This document shows positions 1 to 12,511 of a stretch of DNA of 64,000 bases, piece after piece. The stretch is from contig CM020505.1 in assembly GCA_009823395.1 (NCBI GenBank), positions 24,227,129 to 24,291,128 of the forward strand. Reading direction: 5' to 3'. A model generated the notes under the pieces. That model was not told where the DNA came from, ran no database searches, and was given only the letters and a program-made list of their open reading frames with translations. A program made the translations under genes and the position numbers. Origin of the DNA: Thamnaconus septentrionalis (taxonomy: Eukaryota > Chordata > Actinopteri > Tetraodontiformes > Monacanthidae). Position 1 is the stretch's first letter; the number at the start of each line of letters is the position of its first letter.

Positions 1-390
1 ACATCCTTTCCTGGGGGATCAGCTGGATGGAGCAGACACAAAGATGCGATAGCTGCTTTAGCCGGACCATGCCTAGCAACAATAACACCTTCATGCTGGC
101 GTCCCAGCAGCCCACCGTGATACACCGGCCCCATCTCAGCCAGGAGCAGCAGGCAGGTGGCGGCTGCACCCTGGATCTGCCCTGGGTGGTCAGACAAAGA
201 GTGTTTGGCTGAAAGGGTTGGTGGGAAGGCGCTGTGTTAGTCAGGGGTGGGGGTGGGGGTCCTCCTCTACTCCATGGAACCTCCTGGCCTCTGATGCAAA
301 TGAGGAGCAGCGGGCAACGAGGGAGAAGCAACATGACAGGAAAGACTGACACAAAGCAGGCTGGGAGGGTGTGTGTGTGTGTGTGTGGGA

Positions 391-412
391 GGGGGGGGGG
401 GGGGGGGGGGGG
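391..412. repeat. poly(G) run of 22
   Basis: Uninterrupted G22 directly after a TG repeat. Confidence 0.95.
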
Positions 413-578
413 TAGGCCTCCTAGCACTGCACTCGAGTTCTTTGCAAATCACGGCAGCAGTGAGTGTCAATCACACAGTTGCTGTTAACAATGTTGGGCC
501 AGAACCAGGCAGGGCTAATGTGGTCCCGCTCTGACACCCACCCACCCACCCATGGGCCCATCCCCACCCCCCACCCTC

Positions 579-599
579 CACACACACACACACACACAC
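579..599. repeat. (CA)n
   Basis: About ten CA units after a C-rich stretch. Confidence 0.95.
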
Positions 600-2276
600 C
601 CCTTGTGAGCACATGAATCTGACTAGTGGCAGCTCGCCGTCCTGTAATTTGCCAATTTGCACGCGTGTCACAAAGCCAGACCATCGTGAATTATGGCCAC
701 AGAGTGGGGATGGGCCAAAGTAGTGCAGAGGACCTGCGGCAGTGGGCAAGACAATGGAGACGGCAGGATGAAAGAGAGCTGAGTGAAGCCTGCCCTCACT
801 GTGTGTGTCTTCCATCATATTGAAGGTCTGACTTTGGATCTCTGCATGCTGGTCGGCTTCATGTCTGCGTCTGTGGACTTCCAAAGCAACTGTCCTGCTC
901 TGGAAGGCAGCGGTGTGAGCTGAACAAGGGGGGGGGAGTGGGGGGTGTGATCCACAGCTGAGCCATTAATCTTGGCCATTATCAACACCTTTCTGGTGCA
1001 ATCTGGTTCTCAATCCACCCGCCTATGAATACCTCCACTGCTCCTCCACTGGTGACCAGTGTGCAGCTGATCAACACCACTTGCACACTGCTTCTATTTA
1101 CTCAACATAGCATCATCGTGTTTTGTTTTGTTTTTTCTAGGGGAAGTAACACAATAGATGTACTTAATCCTCATATGTGCAGGTTGACACTCAGAGAGTA
1201 GCGTGACGTCCATATAAATCTGTATCACAGAGCCAGCCAACCTTTCCGTCTCCAGGCTGGTGGAAACCATACAACAGTCCAAGGAAGCAGAAACACATTT
1301 TCTGGATAGTTGGTGGCAAATGTCCCATAACATTTTGGGCTGGGTAACTTTCCAAATGTTATTTTTATTGTTTATTGGGTCTGAGGGGTTGGGGGGTGCG
1401 GGGGGGGGCACTGTGAATGTATGTACCCCCCGACAAGCCTGGTGTTTTTCTGTAGAAGTGAACAGACTGGCCAGATGTGGTGCCATGAAATCTCAGCCCA
1501 CACAAACACGAGCCGACAACCAAAATAAACACGTTGCAAAAGTGTTTTGGGCTTGAATAACTACAAGTCAGCGCTCGTAAACTCTGTGCAGAGTCACACT
1601 CGCATGAAGTCACGTCTCACACAGACCCACCAGAAATTATAACCTATCATTGCAACATGTCATTGGGCAACACTGTGGCTGAGTCTGCCCTTTATACATG
1701 TCCAACAATATTGCACGTCTCCAAAAACAATCCCGCTAGGTGATTAACATTTGACATGGGCCACTCTCCACTGCAGGCCTTCCTCAAACCATCCGTGAAA
1801 GTGAAAATGAGAGCCAATTCTGTTAAACACTTTGCCATCATAATGGCTATTTACCACACCATTGTAATTCTAAAGGGTGGACCTTTAAATGTCTCACAAA
1901 GCAATCTTGCCTGGGGTACAGTTGACTGAATTCTCCAGCGCTGGCCTACAATCTGTCTTGCATTATTGGCCTCCCTCAGTGTGCTGAGAGGACAAAGCTG
2001 ACAATGCTTGCGGCTTTTCAAAGCTCTGTCATTTAGCCACGGGTTAGGACGTCACGTGGCCACTGAGCATGACTGTTCACTAAGTGAAAGTGAAAGGGAA
2101 AGTGTTAAGTGTACCTAAAAGGCCCGGGGTCTCTGGGGCCCTGACACATCAGTGTGTTGTGTGGACTCGCACTTTACGCCCACTGAAGAGAACACAGTCG
2201 GGAGTCTGGAAACAAAGTGACTGGAGCGGCGTCCAGCATCGCTTTCAGTGTTGGCACTGAGGCAATTATCATCAGT

Positions 2277-2301
2277 TATTTATTTATTTATTTATTTATT
2301 T
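2277..2301. repeat. (TTTA)n
   Basis: Six tetranucleotide units. Confidence 0.95.
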
Positions 2302-4030
2302 TGCAGTGCACCGTTTTTACATGCAGCAATTCAAAGTGCATGAGTCAATATTTGAATGATCAAAATGATCAATGGTTAGCCAAACTGACAAAGAAAAAGA
2401 TGTCAGGCGCTGTTTTCCAAAGTGAAGACTGGAATCACTTTGGTTGCCTCAAAGACTGAGAAGCTTCGCGGCAGAAGTCTGAACGCAGCCTGTACGCTTT
2501 ATATATTTCATATTTCATGTCCGTACTCCTTCCAAAGAGGAAAGCACGAAATTCCACTCCAGTGTCATTGATCAGTTTAGGCTGACTGATGAACTCTGCT
2601 CAAAGCAACACTGCGTGTAACGCTGAGCAGGAAGCGGGGCTATCTGACAGCGGAACTCATGCATTCCAGAGGACAACCTGGGTCAGAACCTGGCTCAGAA
2701 CCTGCACCACTTTCCACATTTGTTGCTTCAAAGCTGTCAGAAGTCATCACTTGGCCCAGGAAGTGCACTCCCAAACACACAGCACAATCCTGTCCTTTCA
2801 ACTTTTCTCCTCTGCACTCCCTGGCCAAACACAGTCCATGTCATGGAGTCAGTGGAACACCGCCGTCCACGCAGCGCAGGAGCAGCGCAGGAGCAGCGGC
2901 AGCGTTACTGGATACGTCCCAGAGAGCCGCGCTGGAGAATCGCTTTCCATTGCACCGTGACCTCTCTGCCGTCCTGACGGTGGCCAGCGCCGCTGCTGCC
3001 TCCTTCCTCTCGCATCCCCACTGAGCGCGCTCCACTCCTCCGCTGCCACTCCGTTCCTTTTTCATTTGTCAACCTTTCTTCTCACAGCTAAGACAGAACA
3101 GCGCCCCCTCCCCCGCTGACAGAGATCAAATTCCCAGAGCTCATCTATCTTCTCATCAGCTGTTTCCCTTGATTTGAATGTTTGCATTGCACACAGAGGA
3201 GCCAATGCGCAGCTGATGCATACAAAGAAAATGACATTGGGACAAAACAACAATCTCCGCATATTAAATGCGGGAGCGTTAGCGAGCCACAGCTAAATAC
3301 AGCTGATTGCAGTGAAATTTTCCCCTCCAGGATGGGAGTCATCCCACTCTATTCTTAGTGTGTGTGTGTGTGTGTGTGTCTCTGCGTGTGTTAGTATTGT
3401 TATCAGCCAAGCAAACATGACTTTTAAACTAAAAGTCTGGTGATGACTGGATGGGCCACAAAGCCAGGAAGCTGTTTGTCACCCAGCTGCCCACACAAAC
3501 CCTGACACACACACGACACACCCTGCACACTTGGACTTCGCACACCGTTTACATTAACTTTCCATTTTTCATGTTTTTCCTCCCTTTTTCTCGGGCGGCA
3601 GGCGACTCATCCTGTGAGACGCAACAAGCCAAGAAAGAGACAAAGAGAGGCCGACTGCAATCCCAACTCAGCAGCCAGTCTCAGACATGATGAGGAGAAG
3701 ATGCTCGCACTCTACACTGTTCGCAAGCGTTGAACACATATTAGAATATAAACACGTTATTACTTCAATAATATTTCAGCTAAAGTTTTATTTCAAACTT
3801 CCAAGTTTTTTTTTTTTTTTAGAAAGATCTTGCAGATTAAAAAAAATAAATAATAATAATGAAGATCATGTGACTTGAGGAGACGGCATGGAAGCGATGG
3901 CAGGTGGTGACTTCCTGGGCAGTGCCTCCACTGGAAGACAATGCAGTGAAGATGTCAGCTAATGGTTCCCTCTCAGGCAGGTTCCTGCACATGTCTGCAA
4001 GGATCTGTTCCGCTCTTTGTGTCTGTGATG

Positions 4031-4031
<1 letters not shown>
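2302..4031. other. noncoding, no gene seen
   Basis: Unique sequence with a short TG tract (3358-3379), T15 (3806-3820) and the weak CTCF-like site. Short open frames around 2589-3065 overlap on both strands and show no domain. Confidence 0.6.
3099..3115 (-). promoter_or_regulatory. weak candidate CTCF motif
   Basis: The minus strand contains AGGGGGCGCTG, an exact match to the 3' half of the CTCF consensus; the 5' CCA half is replaced by Gs. Confidence 0.2.

Positions 4032-4068
<37 letters not shown>
4032..4068. repeat. (CA)n
   Basis: About 18 CA units. Confidence 0.95.
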
Positions 4069-4447
4069 AGGAGTCACCTGTGACATCATTCTGCAGACTC
4101 GCCTGTCTGACACTCGGGCGAAAAACAAACGCTCGGCTTCAAAAAAAAAACAAAAACCAAGGGGCGGCCTGATGGCCTCGGTGCTGCTGCTCCTCATACA
4201 TTGACAAATGAAGCCATTGTGCAGTGATTATCACAGTTATTCATAGCCTCTCTGCTATGGGGAGAAGGCATTTGTTGCATTAGTGAGGAGCAGACAGTGC
4301 CGGCCGGCCCAGCACATGTTCCCCCGACTGGCCGGGTCGCACACCAGCGAGTCACAATGCTGCTAATCTGGAGCGCTATATATACATCACATCAATAACT
4401 GCTCAATTGTCATTATAGTGGTGGCAACAGGGTACTACAGCCTGTCT

Positions 4448-4615
4448 GTGTCTGTACACATACGTATGTAGGTATGTAGATACACATAAACATACCAGTC
4501 AGGCTCCATATACATACTGTGTATACATACAAATATATATATATACGTATATGTATATATATATGTATACATGTGAGTGTGTGTGGTGTGTGTGTGTGCG
4601 CACATATATGTACAC
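4448..4615. repeat. alternating purine-pyrimidine AT/GT-rich tract
   Basis: Mixed TA, TGTA and TG units (for example atatatatatatacgtatatg), with Z-DNA or unwinding potential. Confidence 0.8.
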
Positions 4616-4723
4616 ATTTGTACATCCATCCATATCTTTATTAAAAACACAAGACTGAAGGCTTTTGTCATTTTCATGGAAGGACTGTAATAAAGAATGA
4701 TTGAAGCCACTGGGCAGTGTGTT

Positions 4724-4727
<4 letters not shown>

Positions 4728-4764
<37 letters not shown>
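4728..4764. repeat. (TG)n
   Basis: About 18 TG units. Confidence 0.95.
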
Positions 4765-4765
<1 letters not shown>

Positions 4766-5802
4766 AGCTCAGACACCAGAGAAACAACAGGCCTCTGCTC
4801 TCTGCTCTGGGAAGCATCACGCTGAGCCATTTGGCTTTTTATTCATCTCCGAGTGGGAAGAAGGAGCCTGACTGCTGGTTTTTCACTCGGCCACGTCAAA
4901 AGTCAAACATCAACCTCAGTCCTGTTCGCCAGCAGCCGCCAGCGCTGACTTTTATGTACATGGCACAAGAGACGGATGAACGCAGTGAATCAGGGCCGTT
5001 TTCACGAGAGCATTACTTTCAAATTATCCTCTCTGTCTTGCATTGATTAGAAGGTCCTCATTGTGCCTTGTGACCAGCTAGCTCCCCCCGAGGGCTGAGA
5101 GGTGCCACTGATTTATCACTAAATGTGTAAAGACTAAACTTTGCGGCTTAATTATAGAGCACTTGTGGAGACAATCTGAATAGCTCTCCACATTTTAAAA
5201 TAGAATTCATCATTATGACAGTGTTGATTCTCCTCAACAATGTTGGTGAAAAGCTTCTCGGCCAAATGCTAACATTTATTTACTGTGGCCGCTGCCAGCA
5301 CTGTAGCGCCTCCATCTGTCTACAAGCGTGGACTTGTTTTCTTCTCCTCTCTGAGCCGCGACCTGGCCAGGAGCCGCTTGTCCTCTGGAGGCTCTCATCA
5401 ACGACACAAGCTGGCGTTCTCCCTCACTTAAAGTCCTGCAAGTGTGCAAGGCTTTCATGAGACTTCAGGGCACCGACACCGACACCGACACAGCCTCACA
5501 CTCACAGATATAGACAGATGCACTTTATTAATCACAAATAGGGAAACTCCACAACTGGTGGCCATTCAACTCTGACGTGTGCAGTCGGCATCGGTTTCTC
5601 CTTTCTCTGAAGAAGCAGGAGCACAGAAATCAACATCATGTCACCATGAGGTGCTTCAGCAGGAGGCGTGTTGAGATTTCACCGGGGCTTTGCTGAAGGA
5701 AGTTCACAGGAAGTGGCCCGCGGGCCCCGTCGCCTCTTCGCTAGACTCAAACAAACTCTGCTTATTTCAGCTCAGTGAAGGCTGACGTGGATCTGAGGAG
5801 AA

Positions 5803-5803
5803 G

Positions 5804-5843
<40 letters not shown>

Positions 5844-5845
5844 CG
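5803..5845. repeat. (CTGC)n
   Basis: About ten units of a tetranucleotide repeat. Confidence 0.95.
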
Positions 5846-6520
5846 GACCCCCAGGGAATGGGCCACCGGTAGCCTGAAACACCTCTTCCTCACTGGCCCT
5901 CCTCCTCCTCCTCCTCCTCTCCATCCACTCTCTATCCCCCCAGCTTTGACAGAAGGTATGTATTTTAGGAGAGACCCCTGGTGATGTGATGGACACGAGA
6001 GCCCCCGTTTGAAATGGAAACCTCCACATTCTGCCCTGCCAGGGAGCGCCGGGAATATCCCAACACAGCCGGACGGAGAGGAAATGGAACAAGCCAAAAA
6101 AAAACAGCCGTCTTTATTGAGGTTTTCCTTTGGAAAACACGGGTAAATATAGGAACGGCGTTTTCAGTCGGGGATGTGATGCTGTGCAGAGCCGCAACCT
6201 GGCTTGAATTCCCACTGACCGCCAACAACACTGGATGGCTTCTTTGTCCTGCCTCATATCAGCTCCTCTCACGCTCGTGTACAGCGACAACACGCGGCGG
6301 CTCAGATAGCGCAGGGAACAAAAACACAATGGCAGAAATGATTGCAATTCACAAAGAGATCAAATGGGCCACACAAGCTTTTCCCACTGAAGTGCCTGCA
6401 TCCAGGCTCCACTTCCTTCACACACCAGAAGAGCAGAAAGCAAAGAGTCCAGCATTCCAGCGCATGTCAGCAGTCTGTCAGTTCAGCCGCTGCTCTTCTT
6501 CTTTAGTTTAGTATTTTTCC

Positions 6521-6550
6521 AGGGGGTGGGGGTGGGGGGGGGGGGGGGGG
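6521..6550. repeat. G-rich run (G-quadruplex-prone)
   Basis: GGGGGTGGGGGT followed by a long uninterrupted G run. Confidence 0.9.
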
Positions 6551-8260
6551 TGCTCCTCAAGTGTGTCTGGACGGACAAAGAAAATAGTGAGGCACACTCC
6601 ATCCTCCCCATAAGTCACCTGCGCTGATAGAGAGAGCGCAGGAATCGTTTCCTGCCTCCTGCCGCTCATTCAAATGGGCCGACGGTCCGTAAACAAGAGG
6701 CGCACTTATCCATGTAGCGGTCAGATAAGAGGGAAGGAGACCTCCAGAGTGATGGATCGCGGAGGGGCTCCCAGCGCGCTCCTCTTCCCAGCACCACCCT
6801 GCCACCTCGGGATAATAAACAGCTGTGGAGCAGGGGGCCAGATAAGAGCCATCAGTCACGTTGGCCGGCTGATAAGACACAGACGCTCTCTGTCACCCTC
6901 CATGACATTTGTTTTTCATTCCGCCTCAGACCGAGGGAGGAGAAGTCAACCTGTTTCATCTCATCAATGGGCGCCACTCAGGACCCCCTGCCCCTCCCCC
7001 TCGCTGAGTCTGTGCCACCTCTTGACACTGATGGCGCTCAGGTGACTGACTGTGCCGCGATGCACTCCAGAGGAATGGGCGGCGGCCCGAAGCCTCTCCA
7101 TCATCTCATGGAGGTTCAGAGCGCTGCACTGAGGAGCTCGGTGAGACACACACTGACACACACTGTCGTTGTTGTGCACGGAGAGGCGTCTTCACCCCAC
7201 GCTGACACTGAGGAGCGGCGGCTCTACCTGCACAGGTAGGTCCCTCTGACATCAAGAGGCCTTCCTGCCCAACCCCCAGGGTTCTACCCAGCGTCTGACT
7301 TCCCTCACCCAAGCTATCGCTGCACCTCGTACATCTTCTTAATGAAGCCAGTGGGAATGGGGGGGGGGGCTCAGAGCAGGACACAAGCAGGAAAACAGAG
7401 CCGTGCGTCCGTCCTTCCCTAACTGGCTGTAAAACTAAGTTAGACATGAATCAAAGTGAAATCCTGCGAACAAAAACTCCAGTTAGGAGTTGTAAATTGT
7501 GCTTTGGAGACCAATACTTCTGACAGCTTGTATAAAGTTACTGTTTAAGTTGTTTTGTATTTTGGCACCTCTAATTCCCTGAAACGCACAGGCCTATCAC
7601 GGGGCATCGGCAGCCACTGTAAATCTGCCTGCCCCAACTCTGCCTGCGACAGGGTCACCTATGAGTCACAGATTGGAGAAGGCAAAAAAAAAAAAAGTAT
7701 TTTATAGCTATCCCAATTGTTATATGTCAGACTTATGTGCATTGTATTACCACTAATGAAGGGCATAAATTCTCAGTTTTACGACTTGGCCTTTGCAGAG
7801 GGGGGCAGTAAAACGCACACTTTTTTCGTGACTCGTTTTATTTTCTTAGTTTGTCGCCGGGGTCCCGGAGTTCAGAGCGCGCACACACGGTTCCCATTAG
7901 TCAGGGGGCCGCTCCTCTCCCAGGCCTCCGTCACTGCTAATGGGTCTGGGCTGGGAGGCAGCGGCGGCCCGACCGTTGGTCACGGATGACACTTAACAGA
8001 CAGGGCCCCACTTCCTGTGATCAGACGAGCGGTAACTACGGAGCTAATCCGAGGCTCTCGCAAATCGCTCAGCGTCATCCCCGAGCTGTCAGTGACGGCC
8101 AGCGGCCAGCAGCGGTGGGACCGCCATCACCTGCCGTCAACCTCGCCTCTTAAATCTGCCGCATAAGTGATGTCGGCGCTGGAGCAGAGTTCTGTTTCAT
8201 GCCGGACTCAGCTTACAGCGTCACGCAGGTGGGGTGAGGTTGGAATTCAGGACAGTCAAC

Positions 8261-8357
8261 GAGGAGGAGGAGGAGGAGGAGGAGAAGAAGAGAAGAAGAA
8301 GAAGAAGAAGAAGAAGAAGAAGAAGAAGAAGAAGAAGAAGAAGAAGAAGAAGAAGAG
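8261..8357. repeat. (GGA)n(GAA)n purine tract
   Basis: About 97 bp of GGA then GAA triplets, all purine on the + strand. GAA tracts can form triplexes. Confidence 0.95.
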
Positions 8358-8429
8358 GTTCAGGCTCCACCATGCAGGAAACATCACATTGGCAAAATTA
8401 CAAAAATAAATAAATAAATAAAATAAATA

Positions 8430-10040
8430 TTTAATTAGCGTAAGAAAAACACAAACAAAGAAAACCTTTATTGGACCTGCAGTGTCTGGCTGCAGTGAAC
8501 ACGGTTGCTTTTTACTTTCCCAGTGGTAGATTTTACTGATATGGGAGTTCACCATAATTATGTCAATCACTTTTATGAGGAGTGCTCCCTGTGCTTTTCT
8601 AAGTCAGGGTTATAAACACAGGGCTCAGTAAAGACACGACGGTTCAGTTTCTAACTAAAACCCTGCGGCCTCCACCAAGCACTAAGACCCTGCTGGCTGC
8701 TGCTGGTAGTGATGATGATGATTTTTTTAAACTAAGTCTTTCTGCAGCTATTGTTGACATACGCAGTAGTAAAAAAAAAAAATCCCAGGCCTCCCTGTGT
8801 CACAAGTGATAATAGTTGGTGGTGGAAACACGACATTCACAGTGCAGCAACATGGATTTGAGAGGGGTTGACAAACCAAGCCATTAAAGGGGGAGGTGAT
8901 GATGTCATCATTTCCTACAGAAAATAGGTGTCACTGAATTTCATATTCATGGCAGCGTATGAAGGCGGAAGGAGGCTGAAATATCTGACGGTGACGTTCG
9001 GCTCCCATTTGAATGTCTTGATGTATTTCATACAGGCCTTATCTCCCCACGTTCAGCCCTGTTAATATGATGATGAACAATATTTGATGAAGGGCAGCTC
9101 AATATCCCTGCTGGATGGCTCACTGGCTCTCCTCCTCCGTGTCCTCGTCTTTCCTTTGTAGCTCCTTGCTTTTCTTTTTCCCCTCTCCTCCCCGAGAGCG
9201 CTGGATAATCACCAGCAGCACCAACACGTCCCGTCTTCTCCAGGCACGGGGCCAGGATCCCCCCGACCCCCGACAAAAAACATTTTCATATCAATAATCA
9301 AGCAATTCTGCGACATGCTAATCCATCAAAGCGGTGCTGCGGCTAATCTGGTGGGGGTCGGGGGTTGGGGGGTCCTCCTCTTTTCAGGTGGTGCGGCTCC
9401 TGATTCCCCGGCAGACATTTGTCCCGCCGTACGCGGCGCACAAAGCTCCTGCCCTGTCAGCGCTGATTGATCGGAGGCCGTGCTTCTGTATCCCGGCGCT
9501 GCTCGACACCTGCAGCAGAAAGGAGCCCTCGTCTCCGGGCGCAACATCCTCAATGCCGCCCAGATAATAAGAGTCGTGCTGTTAACAGCCTCTGAAGCTC
9601 GGCTTTTTGTCATGTGTATATAGTCAAAGTGCTTAGCTTTTAGGTAGGGGTAAAAAAAAAAAAAAAAAGGCCCCCTCTTGATAGGAAGATTATCATAATA
9701 CCTGGGAATGCTGACAGGGTGAATTTCACATACTCTTTTTTTTTTTTTTTGCAGATTAGCAGGGCTTTTATTTTTTATTTTTTGCTTGCTTTTGCGGAAC
9801 AATGTGATTGCGTGTTTGATTTTAATTTTCTGACAATCTCTCACAGCGTGTCGGGGACAGGAGGAGATGTTTTTTTTTGTGAGTCTCTCTCCCCTCCCAG
9901 TATTGTTGGGCTAAAAGGCTGTTTTTCAGAAGCCTGTGAAGGCATCGCGGGCGCCTCGCTAGCAGCCTGGCGATGCTGCAGGAGGGAGAGTGAGAGAGAG
10001 ATAAAACGCAGAGGCCTCATTAGTAGCACATTTATCATCT
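8430..10040. other. noncoding, includes AT-rich unique block
   Basis: Unique sequence with A17 (9652-9668) and T15 (9736-9750). The 9290-9850 part is rich in homeodomain-like motifs (GCTAATCC, GGCTAATC) and looks enhancer-like, but that is judgement only. Confidence 0.5.
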
Positions 10041-10520
10041 CCTGCCTGTGATTTAAAAGAATGACTGGGTCAAATCACTTTAAATACCTCGGGGGAAATC
10101 AACATTTGTCATTGCAAAGCAAACCTGCCTCTCTTCTGGCATTAATTTATTCTGCTAAAGCATCCCCGCTCGCCGCCGCCGCCGCGCTGATTTTAATTTC
10201 ATCCCTGCAAAAAAGCCTTGGCTGACTGTCTATTTCAATTCACTGCCTTAACACACAATTGTCCCCTTCAATTGGCCAAAGTAATGCTCAGCGCCGGGCG
10301 AGGCTGAGCCCCACCGGCAGCCCATGCAAATGGTCCTGGGCGAGATGCAAAAGCACGGCAGACACGGCAAATTATTCCTCAGATGTGCACAATTAAAAAG
10401 GAATGGCGTCTTTGCTCGACAGAGAAAAGTACACACCGAGTACAAGGAAGAGATTATGTATTATAAATGTGTTATTAATGCGTAACTGGGCAAGGTCGGC
10501 AAAGTCAAGATAGGTGTTGA
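10040..10520. other. candidate conserved noncoding element
   Basis: Repeat-free AT-rich block with an octamer ATGCAAAT at 10324-10331, CATTGCAAAGC, TTAATTTATT, ACACAATTG and CAATTGGCC. This is typical texture of developmental enhancers. Conservation was not tested. Confidence 0.3.
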
Positions 10521-10612
10521 AATATGGATGTCACCCTCAAAGAGCCCGCTAACATTGCTGCAAGTGGACCCTCTGGACACACTGCCTGACACACGGAATA
10601 TTTATGTGTTTA

Positions 10613-10613
<1 letters not shown>

Positions 10614-10649
<36 letters not shown>
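10614..10649. repeat. (CA)n
   Basis: About 18 CA units. Confidence 0.95.
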
Positions 10650-10652
<3 letters not shown>

Positions 10653-12464
10653 GCGGACGCTATCTGAGGCCAGTGCAGTGATTCCCAGGCACCAGTGAAG
10701 GAAACAAACATCCTGGAAGCAACCACAGGCTGATTGTGTCCTTCAAATAATAATAATAAAAAAAGAATAACTGAGTGTCCTATTAATTTTAACAGAAATA
10801 AAAAATACATAAAGAAAAAAAAACAACCTAGCATATATAATCTACGAGATTATCTGCACAGTCAGCCCTTTTCTTTGTGTTAGTTTTGCTGTGGGGCTGC
10901 GATGTGTTGTGAGGCAACAGTCAGGGAGAAGCAGGCAGTCGTGCCAGAAGCTGAGCGAGGCCCCAAAGAAGAGCGGCGCAACAAACGCACGTCTATCTCA
11001 TGGCAGTTGAGACGGACCGGCCGTCCGCTGAAAACAGAGCTTCTGCAATCAATGCACTTCCTGCGCTTTATTTGCTGGAAGCCCTCGCAGTCACACGCTG
11101 CACTGGCACCGCAGCAACGCGCAAATTAGAGAGCGTTTTTAAAAAGAAATATTCAAAGAGGAGCCCGCCGCCGGAATATCAGTTATTATTTTTGATGTTG
11201 CAATTTCTGACACTTTGATGCAATCAGCGAGTAGCCCCAGCATTCAGCCCCTCTCCAGGGAGGAGGCTGTCAGGAGTGAGGAGCCGCTGGCGAGATAATT
11301 ACGGGAGATCAAACCTCGCTAGTTAGCAGGCAGGAGCGCGAGGCAAATGCCAAAAACCAGCCAATGTTTCGCAAACGCTTGTTCAAGGATATCCTAATTG
11401 CTATAAGTGGTTCCTTCAGGACTGGCACTTCAAACAAGCGCCTGCCGCATGATGTCACCCCCCGAGCCCCCCGCTCCCTCTTCACATTAACAATGGGCAA
11501 ATTAAGGGAGAGGGCACGGCGGGAAAACACGCAGGACAATGTCTTGGTGTCATGTGACCCAGCAGCGGCGGAGGCCTCGCTGGTCCCAGTCACGCAGCTC
11601 GTTAAGGAGACCACAGTCGCCTCACTCCCGTCACGGCCACGGTTCCTTCGGCACTTCCCAAACTTTTGCGGCGCCGCCGTCGGTGCAAACACACCGCGGC
11701 CCCAGCGCTGATACTCGGCCGCTCGCGATGCACAGCGCCGTGAGCGCGGCCACACTGTTGCTAAACATTAGACTTGCAGCCGGCTGCAAAGCGATGCACT
11801 CTGACGTGCAAGTGTGTGCTGCGTAATTCAAAGTGAGCAGGCAGCCGGCAGCGCTGGAGCCCAACCTCCTGCAGCCCCTCGCAGCGCCGCACTTCAAAGG
11901 AAGGGGAGCGGAAGGTGAGCACAATTAGTCACAATCACTCACAACAAATTGTCCGACAGCCACTGGGTTCCGGCGAGACGTCCCGGTCCGCGTGCCGCTG
12001 CTGGAGGAACGACCCGCTTTGCCGTGACCCCGCGCAGCCTCGGCAACACGCAGAAACCCGCCGCCGCCGCCGCCGCCGTCTCATCAGCCTGCGTGCTTAC
12101 CGTTGACCAGCGTCTGCTCTAATACAGAAACCCACTTGAAAAAGAATGGCAGACCTGCTTCTGTCTGCCTCGGCGGCATCAAAGGGAAGCCGACCCCTCG
12201 GCAATCAGAAAGAAGAATTTCATGTTTCAAAAACAATTCTCATTTTCAAAGGGGACCACGGCTGACATACGATCGCAGTAAAACCTATTGAGTCTCTTTT
12301 TTCTTTTTCTTTTTTTTCCCTGCCGCTGTTGTGAATGTGAATCTTGAGGGTCATTGATCATCTCATTAAATTCAGCCCCAAAGAGAGCCGTCCCTTTTCA
12401 CACAGCGCAGGCATTCACACGCAAAAAAAGAAAAAGAAAACACTCCTGCCTCTTCGCCGGGCGT
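10650..12464. other. noncoding, GC-rich unique sequence
   Basis: Unique, partly CpG-rich sequence (11,290-12,080), ending in a CCG run (12059-12079). Open frames occur on both strands around 11,309-11,924, as expected for CpG-rich DNA; none shows a domain. Confidence 0.5.

Positions 12465-12509
<45 letters not shown>
12465..12509. repeat. (CA)n
   Basis: About 22 CA units. Confidence 0.95.

Positions 12510-12511
<2 letters not shown>

Larger units (their letters stand above)
1..2276. other. noncoding, no gene seen
   Basis: Mixed unique sequence with TG repeats (369-387), poly-G (391-412) and CA (579-599). No splice-bounded frame with family resemblance was seen. The part after about 1620 is AT-balanced unique sequence and could hold regulatory DNA, but nothing specific was recognised. 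Confidence 0.6.
4765..8260. other. noncoding, no gene seen
   Basis: Unique blocks separated by small repeats: ACCGAC x3 (5471-5492), CTGC (5803-5845), CTC (5900-5920) and a G-rich run (6521-6550). The 6600-6960 block has repeated GATAA motifs (GATAAGAG, GATAAACAG, TGATAAGAC), as GATA-factor enhancers do. No coding similarity was found. Confidence 0.55.
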
